DNA of 64,000 nucleotides from Lethocerus indicus (GCA_019843655.1 JACDQD010000002.1:2490585-2554584), one strand, 5' to 3'; positions 47,600-60,800 are shown, numbered from the stretch's first letter. The notes: generated from the sequence alone by a model not told the origin. Made by a program: numbers and translations.

Positions 47600-47830
47600 T
47601 TTGACACACCGATGTGTTCCCCACCCTTGGAGAAGGGTAAAACGCTGGAGCACGAAAGAGAGTTCAAGGTGGGATACAATTAAAAATGTAAGGATATTAT
47701 ATGTCTGTCTATTGGACGCGATTATTGAAACTCGAAGACGAAAAACTTTTTTTTTTTGTTGTTGCTAAAAAATTGTTTTAGGGGTGATCTAGGCGTCTAG
47801 GCGGAGGATTGGGATAGCGTCGAACGCCTC
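47600..47830. other. Non-coding; poly-T
   Basis: T9 near 47748. No recognisable feature. Confidence 0.55.
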
Positions 47831-48235
47831 CAGGAACTGTTAACACTTTGAGACCGGCCGATTCTTTGGGTTTGGTAGTGGCCGGAGGGTGTTGTTGGTG
47901 GGGGTGGGCGGGCATCCACTCCGCCGCTCCCTCTCCAAAAACCCTCTTGGTCCATAACCTTCCCCTCCCTCGCTCATCCTGCTCCCCCCACCGGCGGCTC
48001 CCGCACGGGCGCACTCTCCCCTCCCACGGGCAGACAGCCAGGGGGGCCGCCGCCGCTACTCCTCAGTCGCTCGCCAGACTCTGGCCTGTACCGGTGGTCT
48101 GTTCCCCAACCAGTCAATCCAGTCTGTCTCTGCCTCTCGCGTCCGTTAATCGTTTTCGGCTAAAGCCAGGTTCAACGAATGTACGTTTTAGTGCCCCGTT
48201 GTTTTTCAGTGGTGTGACTTTGAAAATGTGCCCAG
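47831..48235. promoter_or_regulatory. GC-rich, CpG-dense island, possible promoter
   Basis: About 400 bp of GC-rich, CT-biased sequence. It includes CCGCCGCCGC near 48047 and an insect-type initiator word TCAGTC at 48064-48069, followed by GGTGGTCTG near 48092 in the region where a downstream element would lie. The 130-codon plus frame 47848-48240 (Ala/Pro/Ser-rich) and its minus-strand shadow have no domain. Promoter identity is speculative. Confidence 0.25.
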
Positions 48236-48237
48236 AC

Positions 48238-48264
48238 TGAGAGAGGGAGAGAGAGAGAGAGAGA
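48238..48264. repeat. (GA)n microsatellite
   Basis: About 12 GA units with one G interruption. Confidence 0.95.
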
Positions 48265-48269
48265 AAAAT

Positions 48270-51200
48270 ATATGCATTCGTACAATTAATAAACGAGAGG
48301 AGTTGGACAACCACTCCGTACTTGTACTTTGTTATTGTACTAAGGTATGATTCATATATTTTTAGATTTTTTAAAAATTAGTGTTACCGACACAGAAATT
48401 TCATTTAGGGATTCTCACGAGGGGAATATTATGTATTATAGAGAAAATTCTGTGTTTATTAATTACTGTTACTCGCGAATTTATTGTATTTTTTAAATTC
48501 CAGTTGCTTTAATTCTTTAGTTTTATAATTAACGTACACTTTAAATCTAATAATTTGTTTATCGGCAATTGGATATCTGTGCATTTAAAGATGCCGTTCG
48601 TTAAAAATTTATTTCAGTTTTCCAAAATTCAGGGGAAAACAATTCGGGGTATTTTTTTTGCAATAATAACGCAATTTCATTCTAATTCTAAGCTTCATTG
48701 TGAGGGCAGTTTGCCAATTTGGGCGGTCCGTCCTTTCATTAATTACACGCATGCATCATAATTCCATAATCACTTCGCTGCAGGCGACTAATAGGCACGA
48801 TACGTCTCAATTCATCACCGAAATTAGACAAATTCCCCCTTGAATCCCCGGCCATTTTTTTGTACCCCGTTTAGCGTCACTCTGACTAATGCGAATGGAA
48901 TCCCGAATGTATTTAAGTTAGTAACGAAGTTTAATTGCGATAATATTTCTCAGTAAGTGAGGCGGCGCCTGTTTATCACAATAATAACTTGACCGCCTAA
49001 TTTGCAAGATGATATAGTTTGCCTATATTTTCGCCCTATATTATAATATATTGCCCGTATCATAATATCATTATAATCAAAACTTAAATCTAATATACGG
49101 TAACCCGCAATGCAGAATCGGAGCCACTAATCTCTCAGTGCCAGCGGCTATTTGAATGGAGCAAATCAAGCAACATGCTGTGTATGTTATGGGTTATACG
49201 TGTAGAAATGTTGATATCTTCTGTATATGTCTAGAGTAAGTAATTTGAGGTTCGCCGACCTTACGTTGCCATGATTTAAATAACTACTACTAATTAATTT
49301 CCAGTCTTAATGGAGTCTTAAGTTACTCAACGTGCTTTTGCGACGATTTCCTTTATTTACCACCTTCCAAATCGAGCTAAAATAATATACACGATATTTA
49401 ATCGAGAAAGTAGCTAATGAACACGACCCCAAATATTTAGCCCAATATTTCAGACAAAAATTCGAAAAATGCCTCCCTCCCCCGATAAAAAATGTTCCCC
49501 CCTATTTCGATTCTACTAAAAAGTCCTATCTTTTTATAAATAGTTAATGCGATTCTTCTTTTGTATTCCATTGAAAGATACAAATAAAGTTCGCATTAAC
49601 GTTTTCGACGATAATTTATTATATTTATGGCAGCTTATAATTTTCAAAAATCGTCTATTCCTTAAACACGTTTACTGACCTGTGCCGCTTGGAAAAAATA
49701 ACCTGGAAACGTAATATTCGGGTCAGTAACACGATGACGCCCGAAACCACGTAGAGTTTTCAGATTCAGAGCTGTTTACTGTCCCTTTTGTTCTATTTCA
49801 TCGAAAAACGCCGGCGAATTTCGAGACGTTACAGCGAAACCGCGAACTCGCGTGACTCACGAAGGCCGGGTACAGTTTGTTTTGTTTCAGCGCGCACCGA
49901 TTGACGCCCCATTGATCCGCCGCCAAATCCGATATATCTGGAACTTTATCCGGTTTAACTTTATGAAACTTTGATTCTGAAAAGTTGGCGTTCCTAATGG
50001 AAATCTGACGACTGCGAATGTAAACAAGGCAAATCGTTGGTGCGTCGTAATGGGGAATTGAAATTCTGGTAATTTTCCTACTTGCAATAAATATTTCGCG
50101 TTATTATCAGCAATAAACCGGATTCACCCCCAACCAAAGATACTTTAAGCTCCCCTGGACTAACAATTCTGAGTTCCTAGGACAACATAGGTTGAATTGT
50201 TGCTTTACAAGTTATAAGTGTAGCTTTGATCGAAAGAGGTTCAGAGCTGATTCAGAGATATTCATCTTTCTGTACGGTATTTTTCTATTTTTTTTTACTT
50301 TTATTCGAAAAATTGTAAATATTGTTTTTTTAATGTAATATCTAATTGACGACTGGGTCGAGATATTAGAGTCAACATTACGATTTCGGTGCATGGTTAA
50401 TGGAGGTCCGCGTGGACCTGTCGGCATTGTCACAATCCAACAACATTAACAGTGTAGCGACAGGACAGAATCAGCGGTATTGATTATATCATACCTTAAT
50501 TAGGAGCCGCCGTGTTTCCGATTATGTTCAATTGGCACTCGATATTATTTAACATAGCCGGTGGGACTCAAATGACTCCATTTTCTAGTTTTCATTTAAA
50601 TAATAGTTATTGGCTGTAACCAGTGTATAATAATAGGAGGGGGTTAACAAATGAATAACCCGGAAGGGCGTATATTTCTTTACTCCGTAATTGGTACAAT
50701 GGAAAGCTCTCTGTTTGACTTTCCAAAACTGCTCGCCAATTTGGAATATCTCAGGCCGCTCCTCTTTTAAACATTTATTTAGCGGAAGAGGAAGACGGGA
50801 AGATCCTTCTGCGGATGGAGGGTGGTCGGGTCGAAGGGAACACGGAGGGAAGAGGGAATTAATAAAGAGTAGGTGAGTGGTGGTGTTAGTGGGGGCTGAA
50901 GCTGGAGCCTGGGGGCCCTATCGAAAATACACTTTGTTAGCCCCTACCCCCCAGTTTGTCCCCGCAAATTTTCTGCAACTTATTGCTATATAAGTATCTC
51001 GCTGGGGTGTTGGTGGGGCGGGGAGGCACTTTCATAATAATTAAGAGTTTATCGCTTGCCGTTATATCTTTTGCGTCGCCCTACGTCCTGAACGCTGTTC
51101 GCGTAGTATCGAGAGCGGAACTTTCGCAAATTCCACCCGGAAAAGATATTTAAAACATTTTAAAACAACGTCGGAAAACAAATAATTTTTTCGATCGATG

Positions 51201-51355
51201 GACGTTACAATAACTGCGAGTAGCCTGAACTACTGTAGCCCAAAAAAGGTACAAACGAGTGTGAAGAAGGGACAGTACTGGTGGCGATAATCTTCGCGCA
51301 ACCAAATCGTAAAAACATAACGAATACTTTAAATGAATTCCGGGGCTCCGACTTT
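48270..51355. other. Long AT-rich non-coding stretch, no gene
   Basis: Includes the palindrome AGGTCC-GCGT-GGACCT at 50404-50419 and a G-rich patch at 50800-50920. Frames of 61-73 codons are not recognisable. Nothing else is seen. Confidence 0.55.
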
Positions 51356-51360
51356 CTGGA

Positions 51361-51397
51361 GGCAATAAAAAATTGCCCCCACCGGTCTGGCGGTGGG
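51361..51397. repeat. Two abutting perfect hairpins
   Basis: GGCAAT-aaaaa-ATTGCC (51361-51377) is followed immediately by CCCACCG-gtctgg-CGGTGGG (51378-51397). Two fully paired short stems placed back to back, with further GGAGG/CCTCC complementarity just outside. Confidence 0.65.
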
Positions 51398-51399
51398 CC

Positions 51400-53635
51400 T
51401 CCTGGAATTGGCCCCCCTGGCACCGTTCCAGCCCGGCGGGGCCTAACCTAAGTGTTTTCCTTTCTGTCTCCGGTATTCGATTAGCGGGCGACTTGCGATC
51501 TGTCCCCTGTCGATTTATAAACGCAGTTATGCAAAAGTGCCTTACCCTATTGATAGGTTTGGGAGAAAAAAATGTTCAACATAGAATCGTTTGAAGAGAA
51601 TGAACGAAATTCCTGGTTATTATATTCTTCTCTAATTCCAAATTCAGTTCCTCCTCTACCTGTATCCCATTTGGTACTGTCAAAAATCAGTTTCGGCTCT
51701 CTAAAGTCGACAGAATTCTGTCAGTCATGTACCTACCCCTACTGGTGAGGAATCGTTCCATCAAAATCACTGCCCTGTTACTGGAAAGAAAGTTAATCCC
51801 TCTTGAATTATTTCAAGTGCAATGGGAAAAAATATACATATGCATAGGCATACAATTTAACTCGTTCTGACTGTATTGACTAGAAAGATGTAATTTTTAT
51901 CGTTGTTAATTTTAATTAAATAATTACTTCAATGCGTTGTTGCACACGTCCATTATATTTCTTGTGCAGGGTATAATTTTTCTATTTTTCATATAAATCC
52001 GAATTTTTCATCGCCCTAAAGTATAGTGTTAAGTTGTAAATGTTCACTGTTAGAAAACGGCGTGTAGTTGAAGTTCACGGGTGCCAGTCGCGTATTTACA
52101 TTGACATTTAGTTGTGCCCGTACGACTGGAATGTTCGGGTCGGTGGCTTCCTTCCAGCTGGATTGGTACACGTGCTTATTCTATTTGAGCTTTTCAAACT
52201 CTTATAGACTGCTGACATTAGGAGTGGAGATAATACGTCTTGCGTGTTCGTACGAAAGTAACGGGTATTAATTCAAAACCCATAAATAATGAGAGCGAAT
52301 GTTTTAAAATAAGTGTATCCAACAGTGAGTATAACTTCAATATAAATATAGCGGACAATTAGGCCGAAAGGACGGTATTAGGCCGAACGTAAGACAATTC
52401 AAGCAGGTAGAATCGTCCTATATTCTTCTAAATATAACCACTTTGGCTGAAACACTTTGTAACGGGGGAGGGGGTTAATTCACGCCGATATATCCATCTC
52501 GTCTCGAGACTCGCCAAATGGTCGGTAATAAACACAATGCACAGATGTTCTCCCGTTTCTCAGATCCCACATCTGAGACTAACGGCGACGTGTTGTGCAC
52601 GTTTCTTTTTTATTTTCACTTTATTTTAACGGCCGCTTTGCAAGCTGCTGTTCAGCGGGACGCGAAGCCTGGACACACACCTAAACATCTTCATTCTCCA
52701 GTTAGCACGCATTGGGACCGAATGAAAACCATTTGGCCACGGATAGAATCGTTGTCTAAACACACGGTTGAACCAGCAGTCGAATTTAAATTTGAGTGTT
52801 AGATAGCTTTCAATGTAAATATTTACGTCGCTTTTTCCTATATTTTTGACAGCAGCTTGGCGTCATTTTCAGACATGGATTTAAAAATAATGGTAAAAAA
52901 CTCAAATTGATATTTTTCTCATATTCACTTCACTGTATTCAAAACTATTCAAGAAGGCTTGTTATTTGCTTAAACGATGTCGATTTTCCGCCGTTATCAT
53001 TCACGCGGAAAATCCTGTCCTTGTTTACAGAATTATTCAAATTTTGCCTGCAAATGAAGTCATTACAACTTAGTGTCGTCAATTACAATAGATTATCTCG
53101 TTTGATCGATGGCCGGTATTCCGCATTCGAAGCTTGACCACGGCAATATCAACGGTAGGAAAAAATGTATTTTAATTTGTGAAATATCTTGAGTACCTTT
53201 TTGAACGTTCCTTCCAACAAATCGCTCGAAACGAATCACCTTCCCGAGTTTTATTTTCGACGATAAATTGTTTTCAACTTCCCCACCTTTCAGCGTCCCC
53301 ACTTAAGGTAATTCGAGAATATCCCTTCGAGGTACGTTATGCCAAATCATTGTTGATGCTATACTTAATCGTCCCCGAATTATTCGGTTTCCTTTTAGGT
53401 GGAAAAAATTTACGATATGCCGCGTTTCAAACAATGATACCAGAACTGATATTTGAATATATTTTGTGAAATCCGCCGTCCGGATAGGTTAAATTCAATC
53501 GTGCGACGGACTTTAATCTGTCTAGACTTTTCGCGTCCGAATTTATTGACAAAGTTACCGGGGAACAGAACAGTGAATACTGTATAAATTGTATACGGTG
53601 TGTCACGACTAACATCGGTGGTGGGTGGGCTAGGG
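51400..53635. other. Non-coding, no recognisable gene
   Basis: Frames at 52518-52802 (94 codons) and 53179-53469 (96 codons) show no domain. A GGGGGAGGGGG word lies near 52465. Otherwise AT-rich. Confidence 0.5.
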
Positions 53636-53639
53636 CAGT

Positions 53640-53875
53640 TGCGCCTATATTAGAAAGAAGGAGCGGTCGGAGTCACGCTCACGGACAGGAGAGGGACTTA
53701 CAGTGACGGAGAGCCGGACACGCACACGCGCTCAATAACGGACGGACTATTTCTGTTGGTTAGAATGCGGTTGGGCACAGCCAGTTGGTAAGGGGACGCT
53801 GCTCTCTGCGGGATTACACAGGCGTCTGACCGACGTCAGTTCTTCTTCTTAAGCCCCCACTGCACCACCTCCCAG
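53640..53875 (+). promoter_or_regulatory. Candidate promoter and non-coding first exon
   Basis: A GC-richer block with ACGTCA (CRE half-site) at 53833-53838 overlapping an insect initiator TCAGTT at 53836-53841, purine-rich GGACAGGAGAGGG and GGACGGAC words upstream, and a splice-donor match CAG|GTAATA at 53873-53881. It is followed by a candidate small intron and a well-placed ATG. Each element is weak by itself; their order is what suggests a transcript 5' end. Confidence 0.28.
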
Positions 53876-53971
53876 GTAATATCCGGGCAATGTCGACTTG
53901 TATTGCCGGCGCCGACGGAAATTGGCGCCTCCCTTTAATTGACGGCAGCTTCTTCTTCCTCTTTTTTTTAG
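53876..53971 (+). other. Candidate 96 nt GT-AG intron
   Basis: Begins with GTAATA after CCCAG and ends with CTTCTTCCTCTTTTTTTTAG, a strong polypyrimidine tract plus AG at 53970-53971. TTTAATTGAC near 53935 could serve as a branch region. Size fits the short intron class of insects. Not supported by transcript evidence. Confidence 0.25.
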
Positions 53972-54025
53972 AGAAACAAATTCTACTCTCAAGGACTCAA
54001 CAAAATGTCTTACACAGTGCTGTAG
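53972..54025 (+). CDS. Possible start of a reading frame or short uORF (6 codons)
   Basis: After the candidate acceptor, CTCAACAAAATG places an ATG at 54005-54007 in excellent insect start context (CAAAATG). The frame reads MSYTVL and stops at 54023-54025. As it stands this is an upstream ORF at best, unless an unrecognised donor inside it splices to a distant exon. I see no convincing donor. There is no homology by which to name it. Confidence 0.12.
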   Translation, partial: RNKFYSQGLNKMSYTVL

Positions 54026-54220
54026 ACAATATCAAATATGAAGTTTAATTTAGGTTCACGCCCATTTTTCTATTTCTAGTATTATAAACTCATTTATCTA
54101 ATAATTTAAGAGTACGTTTATAACCCTCTTTTAATATTCTTGCGTTATGTTAATCTAATGCAAGACCAGTTTAAAGGTTTCTAGGCGTGAGCGTTCCGTC
54201 GGTATGTTACTGTGGTCGTG
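54026..54220. other. Non-coding, no recognisable feature
   Basis: AT-rich. Nothing seen. Confidence 0.55.
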
Positions 54221-54226
54221 ATTGAT

Positions 54227-54254
54227 GGGGGGGGGGGGGGGGTGGGGGGGGGGG
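54227..54254 (+). repeat. G16-T-G11 homopolymer tract
   Basis: Sixteen G, one T and eleven G in a row. It has strong quadruplex potential and is a likely site of assembly or sequencing length error. Confidence 0.9.
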
Positions 54255-54255
54255 C

Positions 54256-54840
54256 TGTGTAATGTAATTGCACTGTTACTGGCAGGATATTTGATCCGCC
54301 ACCTCTACTCTTAGTAGGCCGGTAACGCGACTGCTCTAATTAATCCAGTTCCGAACAGACCAAACAGTGTCGAACATCCAACGTTTCCGTAGGCCGCCAC
54401 TAAACTCGCTAACCGATTCCGAAATATTACGAGGAATTCGTTCGGAATCGCTGTCTGGTGGCCCGAGAACGTTTGAAATAATATCGTATCGGAATGCAAG
54501 CACGAATATCTCTCTATTCCGTTCTGCCTTTCAATGTTTGTTCATACTTAAATTAGGTAGAACGCGTGTATATGACTCAATTACTTGATGGGGCAATGCG
54601 GTTACCTGTACTTGCGCAGAACGGTGTAGGTGGTCGGGCCTATATTTACAGCAATATACGGGCGCGGTGTGATGGGGGAATACAAAAGGGTGGGAAGAGG
54701 AATAAGAAGGCGGGAGGGTGATCGGGAGCGGGCGGGAGACAACAAGTGGCCGCATTCCGGAGCCCGGCCCTCTATAGAGTTTAAGAGAAAATTGTGTTTC
54801 CCAGAGGCAATCCTCGGACTTTTCTTGTCCCTTTAATCCA
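54256..54840. other. Non-coding; purine-rich patch
   Basis: GGGAGGGTGATCGGGAGCGGGCGGGAG near 54711-54737. The 118-codon minus-strand frame 54531-54887 begins in the GAA repeat (poly-Ser) and has no domain. Confidence 0.5.
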
Positions 54841-54841
54841 T

Positions 54842-54870
54842 CAGAAGAAGAAGAAGAAGAAGAAGAAGAA
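54842..54870. repeat. (GAA)n trinucleotide repeat
   Basis: Nine to ten uninterrupted AGA/GAA units. Confidence 0.97.
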
Positions 54871-54879
54871 AGTTGCCCC

Positions 54880-57860
54880 TTCCACAAGAGACAATTTCCT
54901 TTTTATTCCGCCGATCGGGGAAACAGTTAGGAAACCAATATTGTCCCGAACGCGAGGAATAAAGGCGTGGATCCGGGGCCAGAGACGGGGAGGATTATCT
55001 TGTTGAGACGCTTAATTAAAAAGTGATCCGTCGTCAGAACTTTGCCCCGTCGTGAAATGTGCTACGAGTTTCATTAAGGCATTAAAATACCGCTCACTGT
55101 ACTAACGGTGATATTGATAAAATCGTTTATTTAATTATGAAATCGTAACGCCGCAATTGTTATTTGCACTAAAGCGGTAAATGGCAGCACTAAAGTAACA
55201 ACTGAGGCGATATCTCCCAGTGTTCACGTAGCAATATCGTCAAATGTGAAGTTCGGATATAAATCCAGCCCCGTGAAGATCGGGTCGATGAGGCGTCACC
55301 CGTCAGCGCTGTTTCAACCCTACACCCGGTTACGTTTATACACTCGTACACTTATGATGTGACAGTAAAAATAGACCACTTCATCCTCGTCCTACATTCA
55401 TAATTATCTAACATGTTTCTACTGAAGACAGTCGATAAGCATAATAGGTGCTGTAAAATTTATATAAAACATCATTGGTAATTTTGTAATAACTAGAAAT
55501 AATAATTGAATTTTCAGTAAAACATACATATAATGCATATTATAATCTATTTTTTAGTACAATATCTGCACTTTCACACTTTGTTAGTTGACTCTGTGAT
55601 GGGGAGGCTCACTTTGTTCCCTTAGTTTTTCTGTAACAACACTGGTCGCTCAGTAAAATTACTTTCTTAAATGTATAAATTGAGAAAATGCCCGGAAGAA
55701 TGAAGAGGAAAATGGTATGGTGCAACTAGGCATATTAAATTTTTAATTTTGTATCAACGGATTCGTGGAAAAAAGGAAATTGTTCATAAAATCGAAGTAA
55801 TATTTCTTCCCGCTCTCGGTGAATGTTTATCTAGTAAATCATAATATAATGAAAGGGGCCATTCATTTAAAACGAAGGCCGCAGGCAACCGAAATTCAAA
55901 CGAGCTCCATCCAGACCCGGACGAGGCCCGGCTTATTCCTCGGCCGAGTGGAAATATTAATTTTGATGAACATTTGCATTTTTAGGAGAGCGTCAGAAAG
56001 TTTGCTTTTGCCGAACTGTTTTTGCAATAATAATAAGAATGGGAGGTGTATATACTGGTGGAAATATTTTTCACTCACAATTTCCCCTCCTGCCCCACAA
56101 TTTATTTTTAATGTTAGGAGATACCCGCAAAATACAGTCTCAGTATAACATTTTCATTAAAAATGTTGGTATTTATAGTTCGCAATTTTAGGATGAAATA
56201 ATAGATTAAAAAATCGGCAATATCACGGCCTGGAATTTGGTATTTTCATCAGGAAACTTTAAGGAATTATCCTTCCATTTCTTCCAGACCCGTTATATGT
56301 TATCTCGCCCCATATATCGAGAATTTGCTTTATCTTATAAACTTTAATTTAGTGGTATAATTTGGTCGCATACCCCAAACTCAAAACATATTGAGAACCG
56401 GGGAAACCTAATATTTCATATTAGAAATATTTTAAATATATTATTACAGGAACTGGTGAATTCCCAAATCTAGGTCTCGCCTTTATACTTTGTGAGCGAT
56501 GAGTTTTGTGTTAGCGAATGGGGTTTTTTTTCTATTTCTGCCCGCCCTCTTACCCTTCTTACTGCGCGGTGGGCTCCAGCTTCACCGGTCCAGACCAACC
56601 CCGGACATTCATTCTACGATTCACTCTCTCATAACACTTTGCCGCTATTGACTCCCTTTCCGGCCAACGGCCCTTTCTCCCCTTCGTTTCTTTGATTGCG
56701 AACGCTTGACCCCTCCCCACTAGCTGTGACGGTATTGGAATTTTATTTCCCACGATACTTTCTCCAGATATAGCGCTTAATATATTATTAGGGTATCGCT
56801 AATGCATCGCTACGGGCGAAATGCTACTGAGGATGAAGAATAGCCTATCCTGGACTCTATTATGAGTAAACAATCCCGAAGAGCTTTATCTTACGGAAAC
56901 GTAGAGACATTGTGGCTTTAATTAATAATAATACCGATGTGGCAATTATAATTACTTGCGTATGTGGAAAATTATATTCAAGTCCTCACGTATTAGGTAC
57001 ATTACATGATCGATTTACATGTAAGATAAGCCTGTGCGTACCAATATATTTCCATACTTCGCTGTGTTGACATATAAATGAAAATAATGGTGATCGGGCC
57101 TAATGAATTTACGTGATTTTAAGTATAAACTTTGGCAAAGCATTTACGATGATCAATTTGACAAAATAAGGAAACGATAAAAAGAAACTCTGCACGCGAT
57201 ATTATGTTTGTGTTGTCATGTTGTCGAATTTATAAAAACAAATAAAACTGGCAGCCACGAGTTTCGATTATCTGCTATAAAATAGGTCTTATACTTCTCG
57301 GGTTGGTCCCGGTTTAAACCTAGGGTAGGGGGAGAAACGGGGGCGGCGTGTTTGCTGGTGTTTCTATTAAGTTCGCGAAAGTTTTCAGAAAATATGTACA
57401 TCATTTCCGGGTCATTAAATCGCCGCTGGCTTATTTATCGAAGTGGAGGGAGAGCGTAGTTGGGGTTGCGAAAGGGTAGGGCCGGGGGCCCTCTAGTTGA
57501 GGCCCTTTCGTTTTTGGGGTGAGGTTTGGATGAGCGGGCAACACAAAAGCTCTCCGATAGCGGCTGAGCTTCTCCACTTCCTTCCTTTATGTATTTCACA
57601 TATTACTTTCAAACATCGCCCGAGTCCTTTCCATTGTCCTGTAAAACTACCGAAGGACCGAAGGGCATAAAACGACACCTATTTCGGTTACCGCTTGCAT
57701 ACTTTTCACGAATGTACGATCACGATTCTACGGGCCCTTCCTCGAACGAGTCATGAATTTTTTTGTTCCTTACAGTTTTTCCAACAGAATCTGAAACATA
57801 CCTTCCTGTTTCGTGCATTTATCTCTTATATAAAATATTTTGATTTGGAACACGTCTCGA
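54880..57860. other. Long non-coding stretch, no gene
   Basis: The 109-codon frame 55819-56148 shows no domain. A GGTTTAAACC palindrome lies near 57310 and GC-rich patches near 57330 and 57480. Otherwise AT-rich. Confidence 0.5.
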
Positions 57861-57861
57861 C

Positions 57862-57896
57862 AGGATAATCACCAATTTCGAATCTTGGTGATTACC
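57862..57896. repeat. Hairpin with 14 bp arms, one mismatch
   Basis: AGGATAATCACCAA (57862-57875) and TTGGTGATTACCCT (57883-57896 by arm alignment) pair at 13 of 14 positions around a short TTCGAA-centred loop. A tight, stable stem without a following T run. Confidence 0.55.
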
Positions 57897-57899
57897 CTC

Positions 57900-60800
57900 G
57901 AATTATTCTTATTCCGTGAACCGACTGAGCCCGACGCTCTCAAATAGAAAGTCGAGAGACGGCCATAAATTGTGACACCGGTTTCCGGGAAAATGAGCGC
58001 TCTGGATATCTGGTGAATCTCGGTGCAAACTCACTAAAAGTGTTTGACGAGAGATCCTTTTAACAACGCCGATTTAGATCTGGACGGCTTCGGGAATATT
58101 TCCCATTTCACTCCCGGAATACAGATACGCGTGGCGATTCTGACACGGCCATGATGCGTCCTTTGGTTGAGTCCGTTTTCTAAAATGTGTTGGCGCAGAA
58201 AGCGCCTATGAAAAAAAATATATTCCAGAAAAAACAATATTGGCCACTTCCCCAATGTATGTGGTAAGCACACGACTGAGTACAATTTCCTATTTAATTA
58301 ACAATTATGAATTCTATTCTAGCTTCAATATTTTTTATTCATCGATCGTTTGGGCCCGAAGTTAGAGGAAAATATTTCTTATCAATCGAGTAGACCGTTT
58401 AAACTTCTTCAGTGTTTGATGTTATCAGTATTCAAATATTAATAGAAGTATTACATTTTTTTGAACAGTCATCCCAGAAATCAAGTTATTGGGTTTGAAT
58501 ATTGTGTGAAAATTACAATTCTTGATTTGACCTCCACTAAGAAAAATTTAGAGTCTTCATTGCTTGAATAATTTTCTTATTCATTCACCAAAAATCCAAA
58601 CATTATTTATATACAAACATTATTCTTTTGATTCTGATTGCTGTCGGGTAATTTTAATAATGTCGGAGGTGTGTTGCCTTCGGCCCACTTCTCAAGTCAC
58701 GATTTCATCGGAGATCGAATATTTCATAGGAAGAACAAAACGACGTTTTATTAGCTGGAGCTATAATAACAAAATTATAACTATTTACTGGGGGGGGGGG
58801 CAATATACGTCAGGTAATAGCAAAATCGCAAATGGGATTTCTTGATAAAATATTCCAGCCAAAGTGGATTCGCCGATGGATTTTAAACTTCAAAAGTTTT
58901 CCTCCCATTTCCTTTCTTTTCTTCCTTCGCCTCGGCCTCTCCCATTTTCTCTTGCCCGGCCTTCTCATCCTCCCCGGGGGAGATTTCACGGCGGAAAAAT
59001 TGACGTTTATTAGGGCCGTGGCCACAGCTCCTTCCAAACCCGCACTTTAACCCAAAACCCGAGTAAAACCCCTGTACGCGAGTTACATAAAGTATTATGT
59101 GTTTAAAATTATCGCGGAAATTATTTGGATATTTGGTTCGTACGTACTAGACGATGAATTCATGTATTTTAAATACCACTGGGCTTCAAGCGTTTACTGC
59201 ATACCAACAATTCATCAAAAGTTCAAATACATATACCGTATATGACGCAAGAATCGAATGATAAATAAAGTAAAAGAAAATGCAATTGTACTGCATGCGA
59301 ATTGATATAGAAGGAATTTGGCTGTCCAACATTCCCTCCTAAACGTTAGTTGGAGTAATGCAAACTCAGAGAGAAGAAAATCAGCTCGGAATTAACCCCA
59401 TTACTTCGAAGACAATTAACGCTGAATATTAATGAGACCTACCTGTGTGTGTCTGTTGGGGTGGGGGGTTAAGCGTATATTCCGCTTATCTTAAGGTATT
59501 AACACGTTTTAAGTTTCTCTCGCAGTAGAATTTATGGCTGTTTAAATTGTTTGTGTTACCTCCACTATACCTTCTTTAATCTATTCTATGCGCGGCCGAC
59601 GGATTAGCGGCATAAAACATGACTTAAAATTATACAATACAATATCTTCTTGCCAACGGTAGTTTTTTTATAGCAATTTTGAGAACGTCGGAGCAATTTA
59701 GTGTATTTAAACTTCGCGTGCATAAAAAGTTTTGAATTCAATCGTTTGAACGGCGTTTATTTGGTCAATAGGTAGGCGTATGTCTACTCCTCGCCAGCGG
59801 CAATGGTAGGCCAATGAATTGTACCTTGAGGTACCGCTACTGGAAGTGAAGACAGAATGGTTCAATCGGTATTTATCTCAATAGGACTTGACTTCATTGT
59901 CGCTAAGTGCGTACACTGATGTTATGATCTGAAAACTGCCAATTGGAAATGGTCATGCCTATATATCTTCATTTCTGAAGCACAACTTCAAACGTGTTCA
60001 TTCAAAACGCTTCGTTATATTAGAAAATCAGTTTGACGCTCATTTTTCAGAGCGCGTGAATAAAACAAAACAATAGAATGTTTGCTGAATTCAAATGAAA
60101 TGAATTTTAATTTAACCTGAACCGGCGGAAAGTTCGCGAATATAAAAATAAAATTATTCCGACGCCCCTAAAGCGTTTCCTGATTTCTCTCCTCGTTCGG
60201 CTCTGTACAAATAGAGCGGGACGTTCGAAAGGAATACTGAATTTCTGTCAAATTCAGATCTTCACGCTCGCGCAAAAATACATTTCGGATACTCGGGGAG
60301 CGGAACGCTGTGCGAAGAGCGGAGAGAAAATAGAAGAGGAATAAGGGAAGGAGGGGGAAAAAAACCGTATACCTCATAGCCGATTTTCAGTTGACACTGT
60401 TAGAAAGTTCACCCTTTCCCCGGGCAAAAAACTTGGTTTACTTTGGTCCGGGGGAGGGGAACTAGTTCGAAAATAGGAGGATAGTAGCCTGGCTGGAATT
60501 GTAGAACACGCCGATCCCACTGGAATATCCATCTATCTTTCACTATTAAAAAATGAGACGACACGCATAATGTTCATAAAGTTCGACTTTTGGAAAATAC
60601 TCTTTCTAAATAGAAATATTCCTCAGATAATATAAGTTATCACACATTCGAGTGTTGCGTCAGTACCATGTCGGTACAGCGTCGATACACTATGATTTGG
60701 AATAATATTTCGTTAAATTTCGGAATCTCGCATCAAAGTTTTATTAAAATTATCTGTTTTAGTAGAAAACGTCTATAAATCGAGCACTGAATCAGCTATA

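Noticed and set aside
47848..48240. 130-codon frame in the GC-rich island
   Set aside because: GC-rich DNA has few stop codons, and the Ala/Pro/Ser-rich translation looks compositional rather than coding.
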